Of a stretch of 64,000 nucleotides of DNA, positions 34,841 to 45,194 are shown piece after piece. The first letter of the stretch is position 1; each line of letters opens with the position of its first letter. Source of the DNA: Simmondsia chinensis. Its lineage: Eukaryota; Streptophyta; Magnoliopsida; Caryophyllales; Simmondsiaceae. Under the pieces are notes generated by a model, which was not told where the DNA came from, did no database searches, and was given only the letters and a program-made list of their open reading frames with translations. The DNA is taken from the NCBI GenBank assembly GCA_018398585.1, contig JAGTTD010000013.1:7164492-7228491 (forward strand), given 5' to 3'. The position numbers and the translations under genes were made by a program.

Positions 34841-35082
34841 ATCATACCAAAGAGGGCACCAACACGCGGTCACCGGATCCCATTAGAACTTCCAAGTTAA
34901 GCGTGCTTGGGTGAGAGTAGTACCAGGATGGGTGACCTCCTGGGAAGTCCTCTCCCTCTGGTTGGGTGCATAGGGAAACAGCCTCTCTTCAGGTTAATAC
35001 CCTGAAGGGAGAAGGCTGCGTACATCAGCGCCCCCCAGATCCTGCGTAGGCGGGAGCCCTTGAGACACTGGGTATGTTCCTC
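34841..35082 (+). mobile_element. 5S rRNA-headed SINE with 18-bp TSD
   Basis: The insert lies between CATACAAACATATAATAT at 34823-34840 and the same at 35083-35100, a perfect 18-bp duplication. The matching position in the other arm of the inverted repeat (about 38600) is empty. The 5' part (to about 34955) is 5S rRNA-like. The 3' part (GGAAACAGCCTCTCTTCAGG to CACTGGGTATGTTCC) matches the 3' end of the RTE LINE at 29201-29345. Head plus LINE-like tail plus TSD is the SINE plan, with 5S instead of tRNA. The TTG tail has nearly vanished. Confidence 0.85.
34862..34953 (+). other. 5S rRNA-derived pol III promoter head
   Basis: From CACCGGATCCCATTAGAACT to CTCCTGGGAAGTCCTC it follows plant 5S rRNA closely. 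Box A AGTTAAGCGTGCTTGGG, the intermediate element region GAGAGTAGTAC and box C AGGATGGGTGACCTCCTGGG are all present. The first ~25 nt of 5S are disrupted by a ~14-nt insertion, and the 3' strand of helix I is missing, so this is not a ribosomal gene. Confidence 0.88.
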
Positions 35083-35124
35083 CATACAAACATATAATAT
35101 AATAGTGTTTCTAATAATTTATTA

Positions 35125-35895
35125 GAGTCGGTTCTCAAAATAATGCTGAAAAATAAAAAAATAAAAAAATAATGCCAAAAAATAAATATTTACCAATCTA
35201 CTGTTAAACCGCGTTTAGAAAACGCGGTTCACTCCAAAAATAATCGAATTACGAGAAAAATATTTTTTTATAAAACGCGTCTTAAAGACGCGTTTCATAT
35301 GAAACTAAACCGCGTCTTAAAGACGCGGTTCACGTAATTGTAAAGGACGGGTCTTGAAGTCAAGGACGCCCACGCTCGAAACGAATTCAAAATAAAATGG
35401 ATGCGAATGACTATAAATGAAGGGTCACACGTGGGTTCTGTAAGAGAAAATATCATAATGTATTGACATGCAAGAGGAAAAAGGAGCACGAGGCTCGGCT
35501 AGCAGCTAGTAGCAGTGAAATATATGACTGTAATATTTACTTATGTTTCATTTTTTTTGAACATTAATTTATGTTTTATTTATATTATTTTTTATATAGT
35601 AGTTCGTTATTTATATATATCTATGAGTTTGTTATTTATATTGTTATTTATAATAAAAACCGCAGCATTATAAAAGCGGTTTATATAAGAGTGAACCGCG
35701 TTTAGTAAACACGGTTTATTCTTTACATATTCTTTCGTTTTTGATGCGGTTATTTTTAGATATAACCGCGTTTTTTGAACGCGGTTTAATATAACCGCGC
35801 TTATAAAACGCGGTTCAACAGTAGATTCGTAAATATTTATTTTTTAGCTTTATTTTTTTTAATTTTTTTTTCATCATTATTTTGGGAACCGACTC
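35125..35895. mobile_element. Mutator-type MITE (771 bp), perfect 9-bp TSD, hairpin-rich interior
   Basis: The left end GAGTCGGTTCTCAAAATAAT and the complement of the right end GAGTCGGTTCCCAAAATAAT start long inverted repeats that reach ACTGTT(G)AACCGCG. AATTTATTA flanks both sides (35116-35124, 35896-35904). The interior has eight short palindromes built from AACCGCG...CGCGGTT. No transposase is present. The other arm of the host inverted repeat lacks it. Confidence 0.93.
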
Positions 35896-36205
35896 AATTT
35901 ATTATTGCATTAATTATTTGTATTTATAATATTCCTAAAAATAAATATATTAGATTAAATAGAATATTAACTACACTAATTATAAGTTCTAGTATTGTTT
36001 TTATATTTTGATGTCATGTTCATTTATAAAGAATTATTATTTTAGTGATTTGATTATATTAGTTTTATAAATATTGTAAATTTAATATATGGAATAATAT
36101 ATTATAGAATCTATTTGTTTATATATACTAAATAATATATTGTTCATAGAATCTTTAATTATACAATTATATTAAATGTGCAAAAGTATTCAAAATCATG
36201 AGTAG

Positions 36206-37724
36206 TGTAATACCTAATCTAATTAAATTAGACTAGGTATTATAATACAATTAAAATTTATTATTATTTCGATTGAATTATAAGTAAATTAATTAATTAA
36301 TTATTAGAAAGGAGTCCATTAATAATATTAAAGTGATTAAATAGATAAAAGTGTATATAAAAATAAAAAAAAAAAAAAGAAAGAAAAGGGGGGGCCCGTG
36401 AAAACGCCCCCAGTCCAAAACCCTCAAAAAAATTTCACCTCCCCTGTGCCTCTCTCTCACTCTTGTCTCTCTCGTTCTCTCTCTTTCATTATTTCGTCAA
36501 ACCCTAAATTACGATTCTCGTTTGATAGGATCCGACGTTAACCCATAATAAGAGTTTGACTTTTGGATTAAATGTTAGTAAAGGTAAGTGTACCACTCCT
36601 CCTACTTGTTTATGAATACGAAAAATCTGATTTTCAAGGGTTTATATGTGAGACTTATATTTGAATATTTTATTATTTTGTTAAAATAGGTTCAGGCATA
36701 TATAATTGGCTAATTGGCGTGATTTCTACCCTTTTGATTTAATATGTACTGATTTATCCGTTGATTTGTCGTTTAAATATGTGATTTCTACTATTGTTTG
36801 ACGTGTTAATATGTCATTTGAATTGTACTGATTTATACTTTGAATTGATGTTTAAATATGTGAATCTTGAAAGAAATTATACTTGTGAGTATGCGATAAG
36901 AACTATTGTGAACTTGCTATTTGAATTAAAAGATTTTATGGGAAGAACTTGCAGATAACTACGTTGACCCTCCGGGGTCTATCCACGATAAAATGCAAAA
37001 TGTGAAATATGAAAGTCGATCTGTGACCCTGTCGTAGGAATAATACCGGCACATAGATCTATGTTCGATCCTATTGGATCTGTCGACTTAGAACCGGTTC
37101 GAATTTGTGAAATGTGAACGTCGATTGTGACCCTGTCGCGGGAATAATACCGGCCGTAGTTTTCGTTTCGTCTGTGAGTTTTACCAAAATGAGCTCTTGT
37201 GAAATAAGTTAAATTATAAAGTATTGGTTTGGTGCTACCTCAACATGATTTCGAAAGATAAATTGATTTTACTTGCTTTGGTTGGAGTTTTATTCATTTA
37301 AATAATATGCCTGATCCGGGTAGGTTGTATGGTATACTTGCTGAGCCGTTGTTTGCTCACCCTATTAATTTATCTTTCAGATTAGTAGCCGGTGGCAAAT
37401 TATAGAGGAATGAGGATGATGCAACGACTCTCTGTTTCGGAATTTAGTCTATTTTTGTAGTTTAATTATTTGACAGTTTCGTAGTGGGATATTATAGACC
37501 GTTTGAGATGTTGTAATTTGAGCTTCCGCACTATTAGTTTTAAAATGCTAGTATCGATGTATTTGGACTTGAGGTCATATATGTTGGCAAAATTTATGAA
37601 ATTTTGAGAAATTCTAATCGAAAGATTTTGGGCTTCGTACTATGATGAGGGGATTTATTATAGTATGGCCGTGTAGCGTCCTCTTAACTTAAGCCTATTC
37701 GGTATATCGTTTGGGGGCGTTACA
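36206..37724 (+). mobile_element. Solo LTR (1519 bp), probably Ty3/gypsy, TSD AGTAG
   Basis: It begins TGTAATACCTAATC and ends TTGGGGGCGTTACA, with AGTAG on both sides (36201-36205, 37725-37729). An AT-rich promoter region (GTATATAAAAATAAA, about 36351) is followed by a pyrimidine-rich leader (CTCTCTCACTCTTGTCTCTC). No primer binding site or internal region follows, so it arose by LTR-LTR recombination. The orientation is inferred from the promoter-leader order. Confidence 0.85.
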
Positions 37725-37938
37725 AGTAGATTGAAATATTTCATATAAACATATATCATAATAATTTTTCTAATAATATATTATTTAGTATATATAAACA
37801 AATATATTCTATAATATGTTATTCCATATATTAAATTTACAATATTTATAAAACCAATATAATCAAATCACTAGAATAAAAGTTCTCCATAAATGAACAT
37901 GACATCAAAATATAAAAACAATACTAGAACTAATAATT

Positions 37939-38475
37939 GGGTTATTTATATTTTAGTACCCCTACTTTTTTAAAAATAATAAAAAGGACCATAACCTTTT
38001 TGAATTATTAAAAAGACCCCTAAGTTTTTGTCGTATCAATAAAAAGGCCCCTCTCAAGCATGATGACGTCATTTTCCATCGACAGGACGTGGCAATTGGT
38101 TTTCATTAATACTATAATAAAATGACTAATAGTACGCTTCAACACCCTTATTATTACTTTATAAGCTCAAAATTCGAGATGTCGTGTTATGTAGCAGCTA
38201 TCTATTTTCGCTTAATTTATTTCAAAATATGGTCATTAAAGGATATTTTTGTCATTTTACTGTAGCATTTAATAAAAATACAGCTGTCACATCAGCTATG
38301 TTTAGTAAAAATGACATCTTTACATCCAGCAGAAGCATTTTTATTAATACGACAAAAACTTAGGGGCCTTATTATTAATACGACAAAAACTTAGAGGTCT
38401 TTTTAATGATTCAAAAAGGTCTGGGTCCTTTTTATTATTTTCAAAAATGTCGGGGTACTAAAATATAAATAACTC
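37939..38475. mobile_element. Mutator-type foldback MITE, copy A (537 bp), 9-bp TSD
   Basis: Left GGGTTATTTATATTTTAGTA and right complement GAGTTATTTATATTTTAGTA begin inverted repeats of ~120 bp, including CTAAGTTTTTGTCGTAT. Flanks are CTAATAATT and CTGATAATT (37930-37938, 38476-38484). The left arm of the host inverted repeat shows the uninterrupted site. Confidence 0.9.
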
Positions 38476-39334
38476 CTGATAATTAGTGTAGTTAATATTC
38501 TTTTTATTCTATTATATTTATTTTTAGGAATATTATAAATACAAATAATTAATGCAATAGTAAATTTTTAGAGAAACTATTATATTATATGTTTGTATGA
38601 TATATTAAAATTAATCTAAAGTAAAATTCGAGCTTATGTAATATCAAAATTTAAATTCATAGTATTCCCGTTGCGCAGAGTGTGAGGGGTGCACGATGGC
38701 TTGGGGATGTCGTGCAACACATCTCAGATGTTGCACTCCATCTGGGATGTGTTGCACGACATCTAAGATGTTGTACGACATCTGAGACGTCGTGCAATTG
38801 GCGGCTTGTCATTATAATCCTTTTCAGATGGCATGCAAAGGGTGATTAACAGTAAAGTGTGCTATTTTGTTAAATATTTTAAAAATGTGCTAATTTTTTA
38901 AATATTGTTTATATTTATGCCATTTTACAAAAAAAAAGTTCATAAAATTTTAACATTTATCATCTCAAGGCACCCTCCATCAGGAGCCTCATTTTCTTGG
39001 GGCTTCTAATTTGTACCCACAAATAGGGTTTCAATTGGAGCCCCAAATCTGACATTTAATATTATTTCTTTAAAATTAATAAAATGCTGCATTTTGGGCC
39101 AAAACAGGCCAAAACGCAGCATTTATTTATTTTTTCAACGGTAACATGCAGCTTGCCGGTATTTAAATTTCTTTAAAACCCCAAAGGCCATGTAGCCATT
39201 GGGGGTAAATTTTAATTTTTTTAACTAATAAAATTTACTATATTTTACTTATAAATATATCCTAGATTTTACTAAATTTTACACACTAAATTTCACTCAT
39301 TATCTCTATCTAGTTATCAAGTCATTGTTCAAAA

Positions 39335-40475
39335 ATGGATCCCAATTTTCATAATTTAATCCATTCCCTTAGTACTTTCCTTGCCAAAATCCCGATAGCT
39401 CTCCCAATGTCCAAAATACTTCATCCGAATTTTATAATCCATTTTCTTCTCAAGCGCCTCTGCCATTCTATCAATACTTATCTACTAATTATGGTGTAAT
39501 TTATAATTCCGCATTTCATCCATATCAATAAAATCTGAGTCATTCCTCCCAATATCAACCAAATCCTTCTATAAATGAGCATTTTTTTACAATCAGAAAT
39601 TCCTTAGTACTCGTCACAAAATGTGAAACACAATATGACCACCATAGACAAAGACGATAATGTGGTGCCCGAGACTCCGCTTACGTCTAGACGTGAGGTC
39701 GATGGAAGATCCTTGAGGATCAGCTGTTAATTAGCGTATACTTAAATGTATCCACCAATCCCATCATTGGAATCGACCAAACACATCAAATGATGTGGGA
39801 TAGGATTTCCCAGTGCTATGAAGAAAACCGGTAGAATTTTTCAAGCCGAAATCCCAATATGCTTAGAAGTCAGCGGCAAAAATTATTTTTGGCATGTATG
39901 AAATTCTTTGCATGCTATGAAAGAGTTTGTTCCCGACACGAAAGTGAGAAGTCGGAAAACGACAAAATTGTCGACGCTGGCCATTTGTACTGGATCACAC
40001 ACAAGCAAAAATGGAACTTCGATCATGCATCATGAATGTTGAGAAACCGCCTAAAATGGCAGAGTTATACTACAGCCACATCTGATCGAAGCTCCAAGCG
40101 TACAAAAGTAGGTGCTTATGGAGAGTACACGTCATCCTCTACGCCTATAACTCTCGACAGTGAACACAATGTTTCTCATATTCTTCGACTCATTGGTAGG
40201 GATGCTGCCAAAGAAAAGTAAAGGCAATGGCTTCTGGCAGCAACAACAGTTTAGATGTGAATATTAAACAAGAACTTCATGACTTGCAACTTATGACAAA
40301 GGCAAAAATGGATATGAAGCAAAAGGCTATGGACTTGATACAAAAGGACGTCCAATCGCGAAATGAGGCAACGAAATGAGTATATTAACTATGGATGTGT
40401 CCAATTTACCAGAAGATGTAAAACAATATTTTCTCCAGAAATGTGCAGAGATATTGCGACGACAAAACCAATGAC
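39335..40475 (+). pseudogene. PIF/Harbinger ORF1 (NAM-associated C-terminal domain)
   Basis: A start at 39335 gives MDPNFHNLIHSLS. Later broken frames give WDRISQCYEENR and AGHLYWITHKQKWNF, then at 40036-40221 SSSTPITLDSEHN and IGRDAAKEK, the Arg-Pro-Xaa-Gly-Xaa-Lys-Ala-like block of this family. A Gln/Lys/Met-rich helix follows (LMTKAKMDMKQKAMDLIQKD). ORF1 assists DNA binding of the transposase. Frameshifts and stops inactivate it. Confidence 0.75.
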
Positions 40476-40599
40476 GTATCCTTTTTTTTTTTTTTTTTTT
40501 TTACATTGTATTGTGAATCTTGTACTTGGAAAAATTATTTAATTTATATGAATTACTTTTTTTATGAAATGTGAATTTTTCGATTGTATATAATATTTT

Positions 40600-41137
40600 G
40601 GGTTATTTACATTTTAGTACCCTAACGTTTTTGGAATAATAAAAGGAGCCCTGACCTTTTTGAATTATTAAAAAGGTCCTTAGATTTTTGTCATATTAAT
40701 AAAAAGGCCCATCACTAGCATGATGACATCATTTTTTATCAATATAGCTAAAGTAACACCTATTTTTTTTATTAATGTTATAATAAAATGACCTAAAATA
40801 TGCTTCGACATCCTTATTCTTACTTTATAAGCACAAAAATTAAGATGTTGTATTATTTAGAAGCTATCTCTTTTCCTTTAATTTATTCCAAAATATGGTT
40901 ATTAATAGGTATTTTTATCATTTTACTATAGTATTGATAAAAATACAGATGTCAAGTTAGCTTTGTCGACTAAAAATGATATCATCATGTTGGAGGGTGC
41001 CTTTTTATTAATGCGACAAAAATTTAGAAACTTTTTTATTAATACAACAAAAATTTAGAGGCGTTTTTAAAAAGTCAAAAAGGTTATGTTCTTTTTTATT
41101 ATTTTTAAAAACGTTAGGTACAAAATGTAAATAATCC
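40600..41137. mobile_element. Mutator-type foldback MITE, copy B (538 bp), 9-bp TSD
   Basis: Same family as 37939-38475: GGGTTATTTACATTTTAGTA at left, complement GGATTATTTACATTTTGTAC at right. Flanks TAATATTTT and TAGTATTTT (40591-40599, 41138-41146) differ by one base. It is inserted between the two PIF genes. Confidence 0.88.
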
Positions 41138-41380
41138 TAGTATTTTTTATGTTTGCCTTTTAAAAAAAATATTTTCTATTAATTCAACAATTGCAAAACT
41201 AGCAGTTGCAAAACTAGCCGTTGAAATTTTACCTCTATACTCACACTTCCTGCTCCAATTTCTCACTACACTCTTCATACTTCAATATCATACTCTACTT
41301 TTATACTCCAATTTCTCACTTCACTCTTCATAATTTTGCTATACAATTTCCATTCCAATTTCACACTTCCACATCTCAAC

Positions 41381-42700
41381 ATGTCTGAAAACCCCAATAC
41401 CAATAGTTTCACTCTTCACGATATCATAACTGAGTTGATGAAGGATGATTATAAAAGAAGACGATGGAGTTGCTTGATATGTATGATTCACGTACACAAC
41501 ATACTCCTAGAAGCTCGTCATTCAACAGGAGGTTTCGGGGAAGGACTCACGTACAAAGACGATGGGAAGAAGGCCACATCCGTCTTTACAATGACTACTT
41601 TGCCCCAAATCCAATATACAACGAAACTCAATTCCGTTGGAGGTTTTGCATGAGAAGGCACATATTCCTTTGTATATTGAATGCACTTGAAGCTCATGAT
41701 CCCTACTTCAAACAAAAGAAAAACATTATTGGTAGATATGGTCTATCACCTCTTCAGAAGTGCACAGCTACAGTGCGTATGCTCGCATATGGAATCAAAG
41801 CGGATCCTATGGATGACTATGTACGGATTGGTGAATCAACTGTTGTTCTGTCATTAAGGAAATTCTTTCGTAGTGTAATAGAGATATTCCAGGATGAATA
41901 CTTGAGAAGACCAAATCTCGACGCCATCCAATAGCTTCCTAGGTATGGGGAGCCATGTGTGGTTTTTCAGGTATGGCGGGTAGCATTGATTACATGCACT
42001 AGATATGGAGAAATTGTCATGTAGCATGGAAAGGATAATACGCTCAAGGGAATCATAGTGTTCCAACAATAATCCTAGAAGTCGTTGCTTCATATGATTT
42101 ATGGACATGGCATGCGTTGTTTGGCCTTCCTAGCACATGTAACGATATAAATGTCTTGGATTAATAACCAGTTTTTGATGACATTTATGAAGGATGGGCT
42201 CCTCCTGTACAATATTCAATAAACAGCCACGACTATGATACGAGATACTACCTTACGGATGATATATACCTGCCATGGGCAATGTTTGTGAAATCAATCT
42301 CTTATCCACAGGGAGAAAAATGCAAGTATTTCTCCGAGGCCCAGGAATCAGCTAGGAAGGACGTCAACCGAGCATTTAGGGTGCTTAAAAGTCGATTTGC
42401 AATTATAGTTAGTTCTGCACAATTTTGTGACATAAAAAACACTAGTTGATATAATACGGGCTTGCATCATATTGCATAATATGATTGTCGAGGACGAACG
42501 AGACTCGTACCATTTGCTCGACCATTTATTGGATCAAGTGAATACCAATAACGCGGATGCTGAAGTCTCACATGATGTTTTAGCTTAATATGAAACATAC
42601 ATACAAAATCATATTCAAATTCGCGATAGGGCTAAAAATGATTAACTTCAGGCATACTTGATTGAGCATTTGTGGCGCATCAAGAATCATACAATGTAGT
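41381..42700 (+). pseudogene. PIF/Harbinger transposase (HARBI1-type, DDE_Tnp_4)
   Basis: Broken frames read in order: MSENPNTNSF (41381), then MELLDMYDSRTQ to the end of frame 41464-41934 with NETQFRWRFCMRRHIFLCIL and YGLSPLQKCTATVRMLAYG. Further frames give GSIDYMHWIW, with the first catalytic Asp, GHHSVPTI-like and VASYDLWTWHAF(F)GLP, NDINVLDQSPVFDD, with the second Asp, and ESARKDVNRAFRVLKSRF, with the catalytic Glu region, then IRACIILHNMIVEDE. All three catalytic positions survive, but stops and frameshifts prevent a full protein. Confidence 0.85.
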
Positions 42701-42890
42701 TTACTATTTTTTAAATCAAGTTTGTTTTAAATGTATTTTCAATTTTATCTTTCAATGTGTTTTTGTATTTATCTTGAACTAATTCAATTATTATAAATAA
42801 TATTATCTATTAAAATAATAAAAAAATAAAAATATGGTTAAAAATGGGGCGTAGGTCGAAGGAAGTAAGTCCATTTTTTGCGAAGCCCCA

Positions 42891-43027
42891 ATTTTTTTTT
42901 TTTTTTTTTTACAATAACAGCAACTGGCCCAGTGTCTCAAGGGCTCCCGTGTGAGTAAGGTTTTTTTGGGGGGAGGGGTAGAATGTACGCAGCCTTGCCC
43001 GATCAGGGTGATATCCTAATGAGAGGC
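42891..43027 (-). mobile_element. SINE/RTE tail copy inside the PIF element
   Basis: A T-run, then ACAATAACAGCAACTGGCCC, CAGTGTCTCAAGGGCTCCCG and GTACGCAGCCTTGCCC, ending GAGAGGCT: the shared repeat tail in minus orientation, about 120 bp. It interrupts the right subterminal region of the PIF element. No clear TSD was found. Confidence 0.75.
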
Positions 43028-43111
43028 TTTAAAAATGGGGCTTAAAAAGTGGGACTTTAAAAATGTATAAAAAATGGGGCTTTAAAAATGGGACCATGAA
43101 TGGGGATAGCC

Positions 43112-43980
43112 TAAGTTTCTAATATTTCAATATAAGTAATGATGTAATATAAGTTTTGAATTTTTTATCACCTAAGTATCTCTAGAATAGTTGAATTTTT
43201 GTAAGAATTTGACCAGTTTATTGAAATTTTTTTGGTAAGTTAATTTATTTAGAAAATGCTAATCTAATACAAATTAATATAATATATATAAATTATGTCA
43301 ATGTCTCTAACAAAAATCAAGCAAATGATGACAAAAATTCACCGGATTTCGATGCAATTTACCTATTTATAGGTAGAGTCATGTGCATTTTATGATTTCT
43401 TGGGAAAAAAATCATAAAATACAATAAAATTACTAATGATATATTTTCAGAATTTAGTTCCTTTTTTTTCGTGTTCAAGATTTTCTAACATAAATATAGC
43501 AAATATCGGAAGAAGTATATGGATTAAATTGTAAAACTTTAGAGTACATAAGTGACAATTTTTTTTTTGTTTTTTAGATCAACAAGTGAAAAAATTTTTA
43601 AACCTCGAGATATCTTATTATATATAATAAAATTTAAAATTTATATGTAATAAATAATCAAATCTCAGAGTAATCAAGTAATAATTTCCTATTCTAGAAA
43701 TAAACTTTTTACTGTTTTTTTAATTTTTAAATCTTTTTAGGTTGATTGAAAACTAAAGTTAAAAACAAAAAGTAAGAAAAATTATTTTTAAACCTAGCCA
43801 TCGATTTTTAAAACCAACTACTACAAGTAAAAAATAATAGCTAATAAGCCCATAATGCAAAGAATTTATAATTCTAGATATCATGAGTTGTGAGAATTTG
43901 TTGCCTAAATGTCATGACATTTAATGTATAAAATATGGTTTTATAAGGTTTAAAAACTGTACCATACAATATCTATATTC
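43112..43980. other. AT-rich region without recognisable gene
   Basis: Only short, stop-rich frames. No repeat structure was seen. Confidence 0.45.
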
Positions 43981-43984
43981 CTAA

Positions 43985-44465
43985 TATTTTCATTTTATGG
44001 GGTCAAAAGATTTTTTTCCCACCCCCCTTCTCTTGCTCTCCCAATCCTTCCTTTCTCTCTGTCTCACCAACGCCATACACCGCCATGACTGTTGCCGCCC
44101 GCCCATGTGGTGGTAGGTGGCAAGGCTGAAGGGATATTGGGGTGGGGGGGAGGGGTATTGAAAGAGAGATGAAAGGGGAGGTGTTGGCATCGGGTGGCAG
44201 GGGTGAAGGCTTATTGGGGGGGGAGGGGGGAAGAAATATTGGAGTAGAGAGGAAAAGAAGGGGTCGCAGCGATGGCAAAGGGATATTGGAGGGGGGGGAG
44301 TATTGAAAGAGAAAAAAGGGAGGGGCAGGGGCAGGGGCAGTGGTAATGGCTGTAGGCTGCAGCGGCACAGGGGGTGGTTGCAGGCAGCGAAAGCGGCAAA
44401 TGGTGGGGTGAGAGAAAGAAAGGAAGGTTGGGGAGGTGGAGTGGGGTAAATTTTTTTGCCATCTC
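43985..44465. repeat. Polypurine-rich degenerate minisatellite, G-rich on the plus strand
   Basis: Blocks such as GGGATATTGGGGTGGGGGGG, GGGGTATTGAAAGAGAG and GGGATATTGGAGGGGGGGGA recur about every 110-130 bases between GGTGGCA segments. The Pro-rich minus-strand frames come from this composition. Several G runs of four or more could form G-quadruplexes. Confidence 0.65.
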
Positions 44466-44469
44466 ATAT

Positions 44470-45100
44470 AAAAAGGGTCAATTTTAGCCCTCTTAAGCCT
44501 TACATTTTCATAAGAATTATGTCATATATATATACAGTAATTTTTAAAAAAAAAAATTATAATGTGACACAAGATTTTAGCAATATATAAGAAGATTAGA
44601 TCGAAATTAGGTGAACTTCCGCCCGAATTTGCTTATTTTATGGAAGACACCGATAATACTTATGTATACCATGCTAATCATAGACTATGTACGTATTTTT
44701 AAGTATCATTCCCATAACTCTAGTAAAATTTCATTAAATTAAGTTAACATGATACTTAAAAATAATATAAGGAAAAAAATATCATTTATATTTTTAAAAA
44801 GATTATATATCAAATGTTTAAAATAATTTTTAAAAAAAATACATTACTTTTTAATTTTCAAAATTATTAGTTGTCATTTTATAGAGTTTAATATTTAAAT
44901 TATAAAAAAAAACTAAAAACAAAAAAGAAAAATAATGGGCATACAAAGAAACGGGAGAAGGGAGGGAGGAGGGATGGACATAACAACAATAAAAGAAATA
45001 ATAAAAATTTATAAATAATGAGAGAGACTTAGCTTGATGAACTCCCTTGCCATTTCCACAAGTCTGATTGCTTTTAATTTTTTATTTGTTGTTTCTTTGT
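44470..45100. other. AT-rich region upstream of the exon-repeat locus
   Basis: No clear promoter element stands out, though AGAGAG and TATATATATA tracts occur (about 44525-44535 and 45020-45030). Confidence 0.35.
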
Positions 45101-45194
45101 GCTAACTACTATTGCTGCTTTGACATAATGCATCTTTTTCTCTGTGTTTCGTCATCTTTAGTATGTGCTAATCTCTCTCTCCCTAGAGAACATG

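Larger units (their letters stand above)
34545..38960. mobile_element. Very long inverted-repeat (foldback) element hosting four insertions
   Basis: The left arm (about 34545-36125) and right arm (about 37745-38960) are reverse complements: TTTGCAAAATGGCACAA pairs with TTTGTAAAATGGCATAA, AAAATAGCACACTTTACT is in both, and so on through ATTATTTGTATTTATAATA. After removing the SINE, two MITEs and the solo LTR, the arms are about 600 bp and the loop is short. The outer 9 bp are similar (AAATTATAA, AAATTTTAA), a possible Mutator-like TSD. The AAAATAGCACACTT motif links it to the MITE at 28624-28855. No transposase is present. Confidence 0.8.
38969..43111 (+). mobile_element. PIF/Harbinger transposon, decayed
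   Basis: Two genes typical of the superfamily are present, an ORF1 with NAM-associated/Myb-like features and a DDE_Tnp_4 transposase, inside weak terminal repeats (left GGCACCCTCCATCAGGAGCC, right complement GGCTATCCCCATTCATGGTC). The 3-bp flanks are CAA and TAA, compatible with a mutated TWA duplication. It has taken insertions at 40600-41137 and about 42891-43027. Confidence 0.8.

Noticed and set aside
34862..34953. Functional 5S rRNA gene
   Set aside because: The 5' quarter is disrupted and the 3' strand of helix I is missing; it is embedded in an element with TSDs and a LINE-like tail.
34841..35082. Cassandra TRIM LTR (which also carries 5S sequence)
   Set aside because: There is no second LTR, primer binding site or 5-bp TSD; the 18-bp TSD and the RTE-like tail fit a SINE instead.
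44003..44467. Pro-rich protein on the minus strand
   Set aside because: Low-complexity polypurine/polypyrimidine tract; frames are open by composition.
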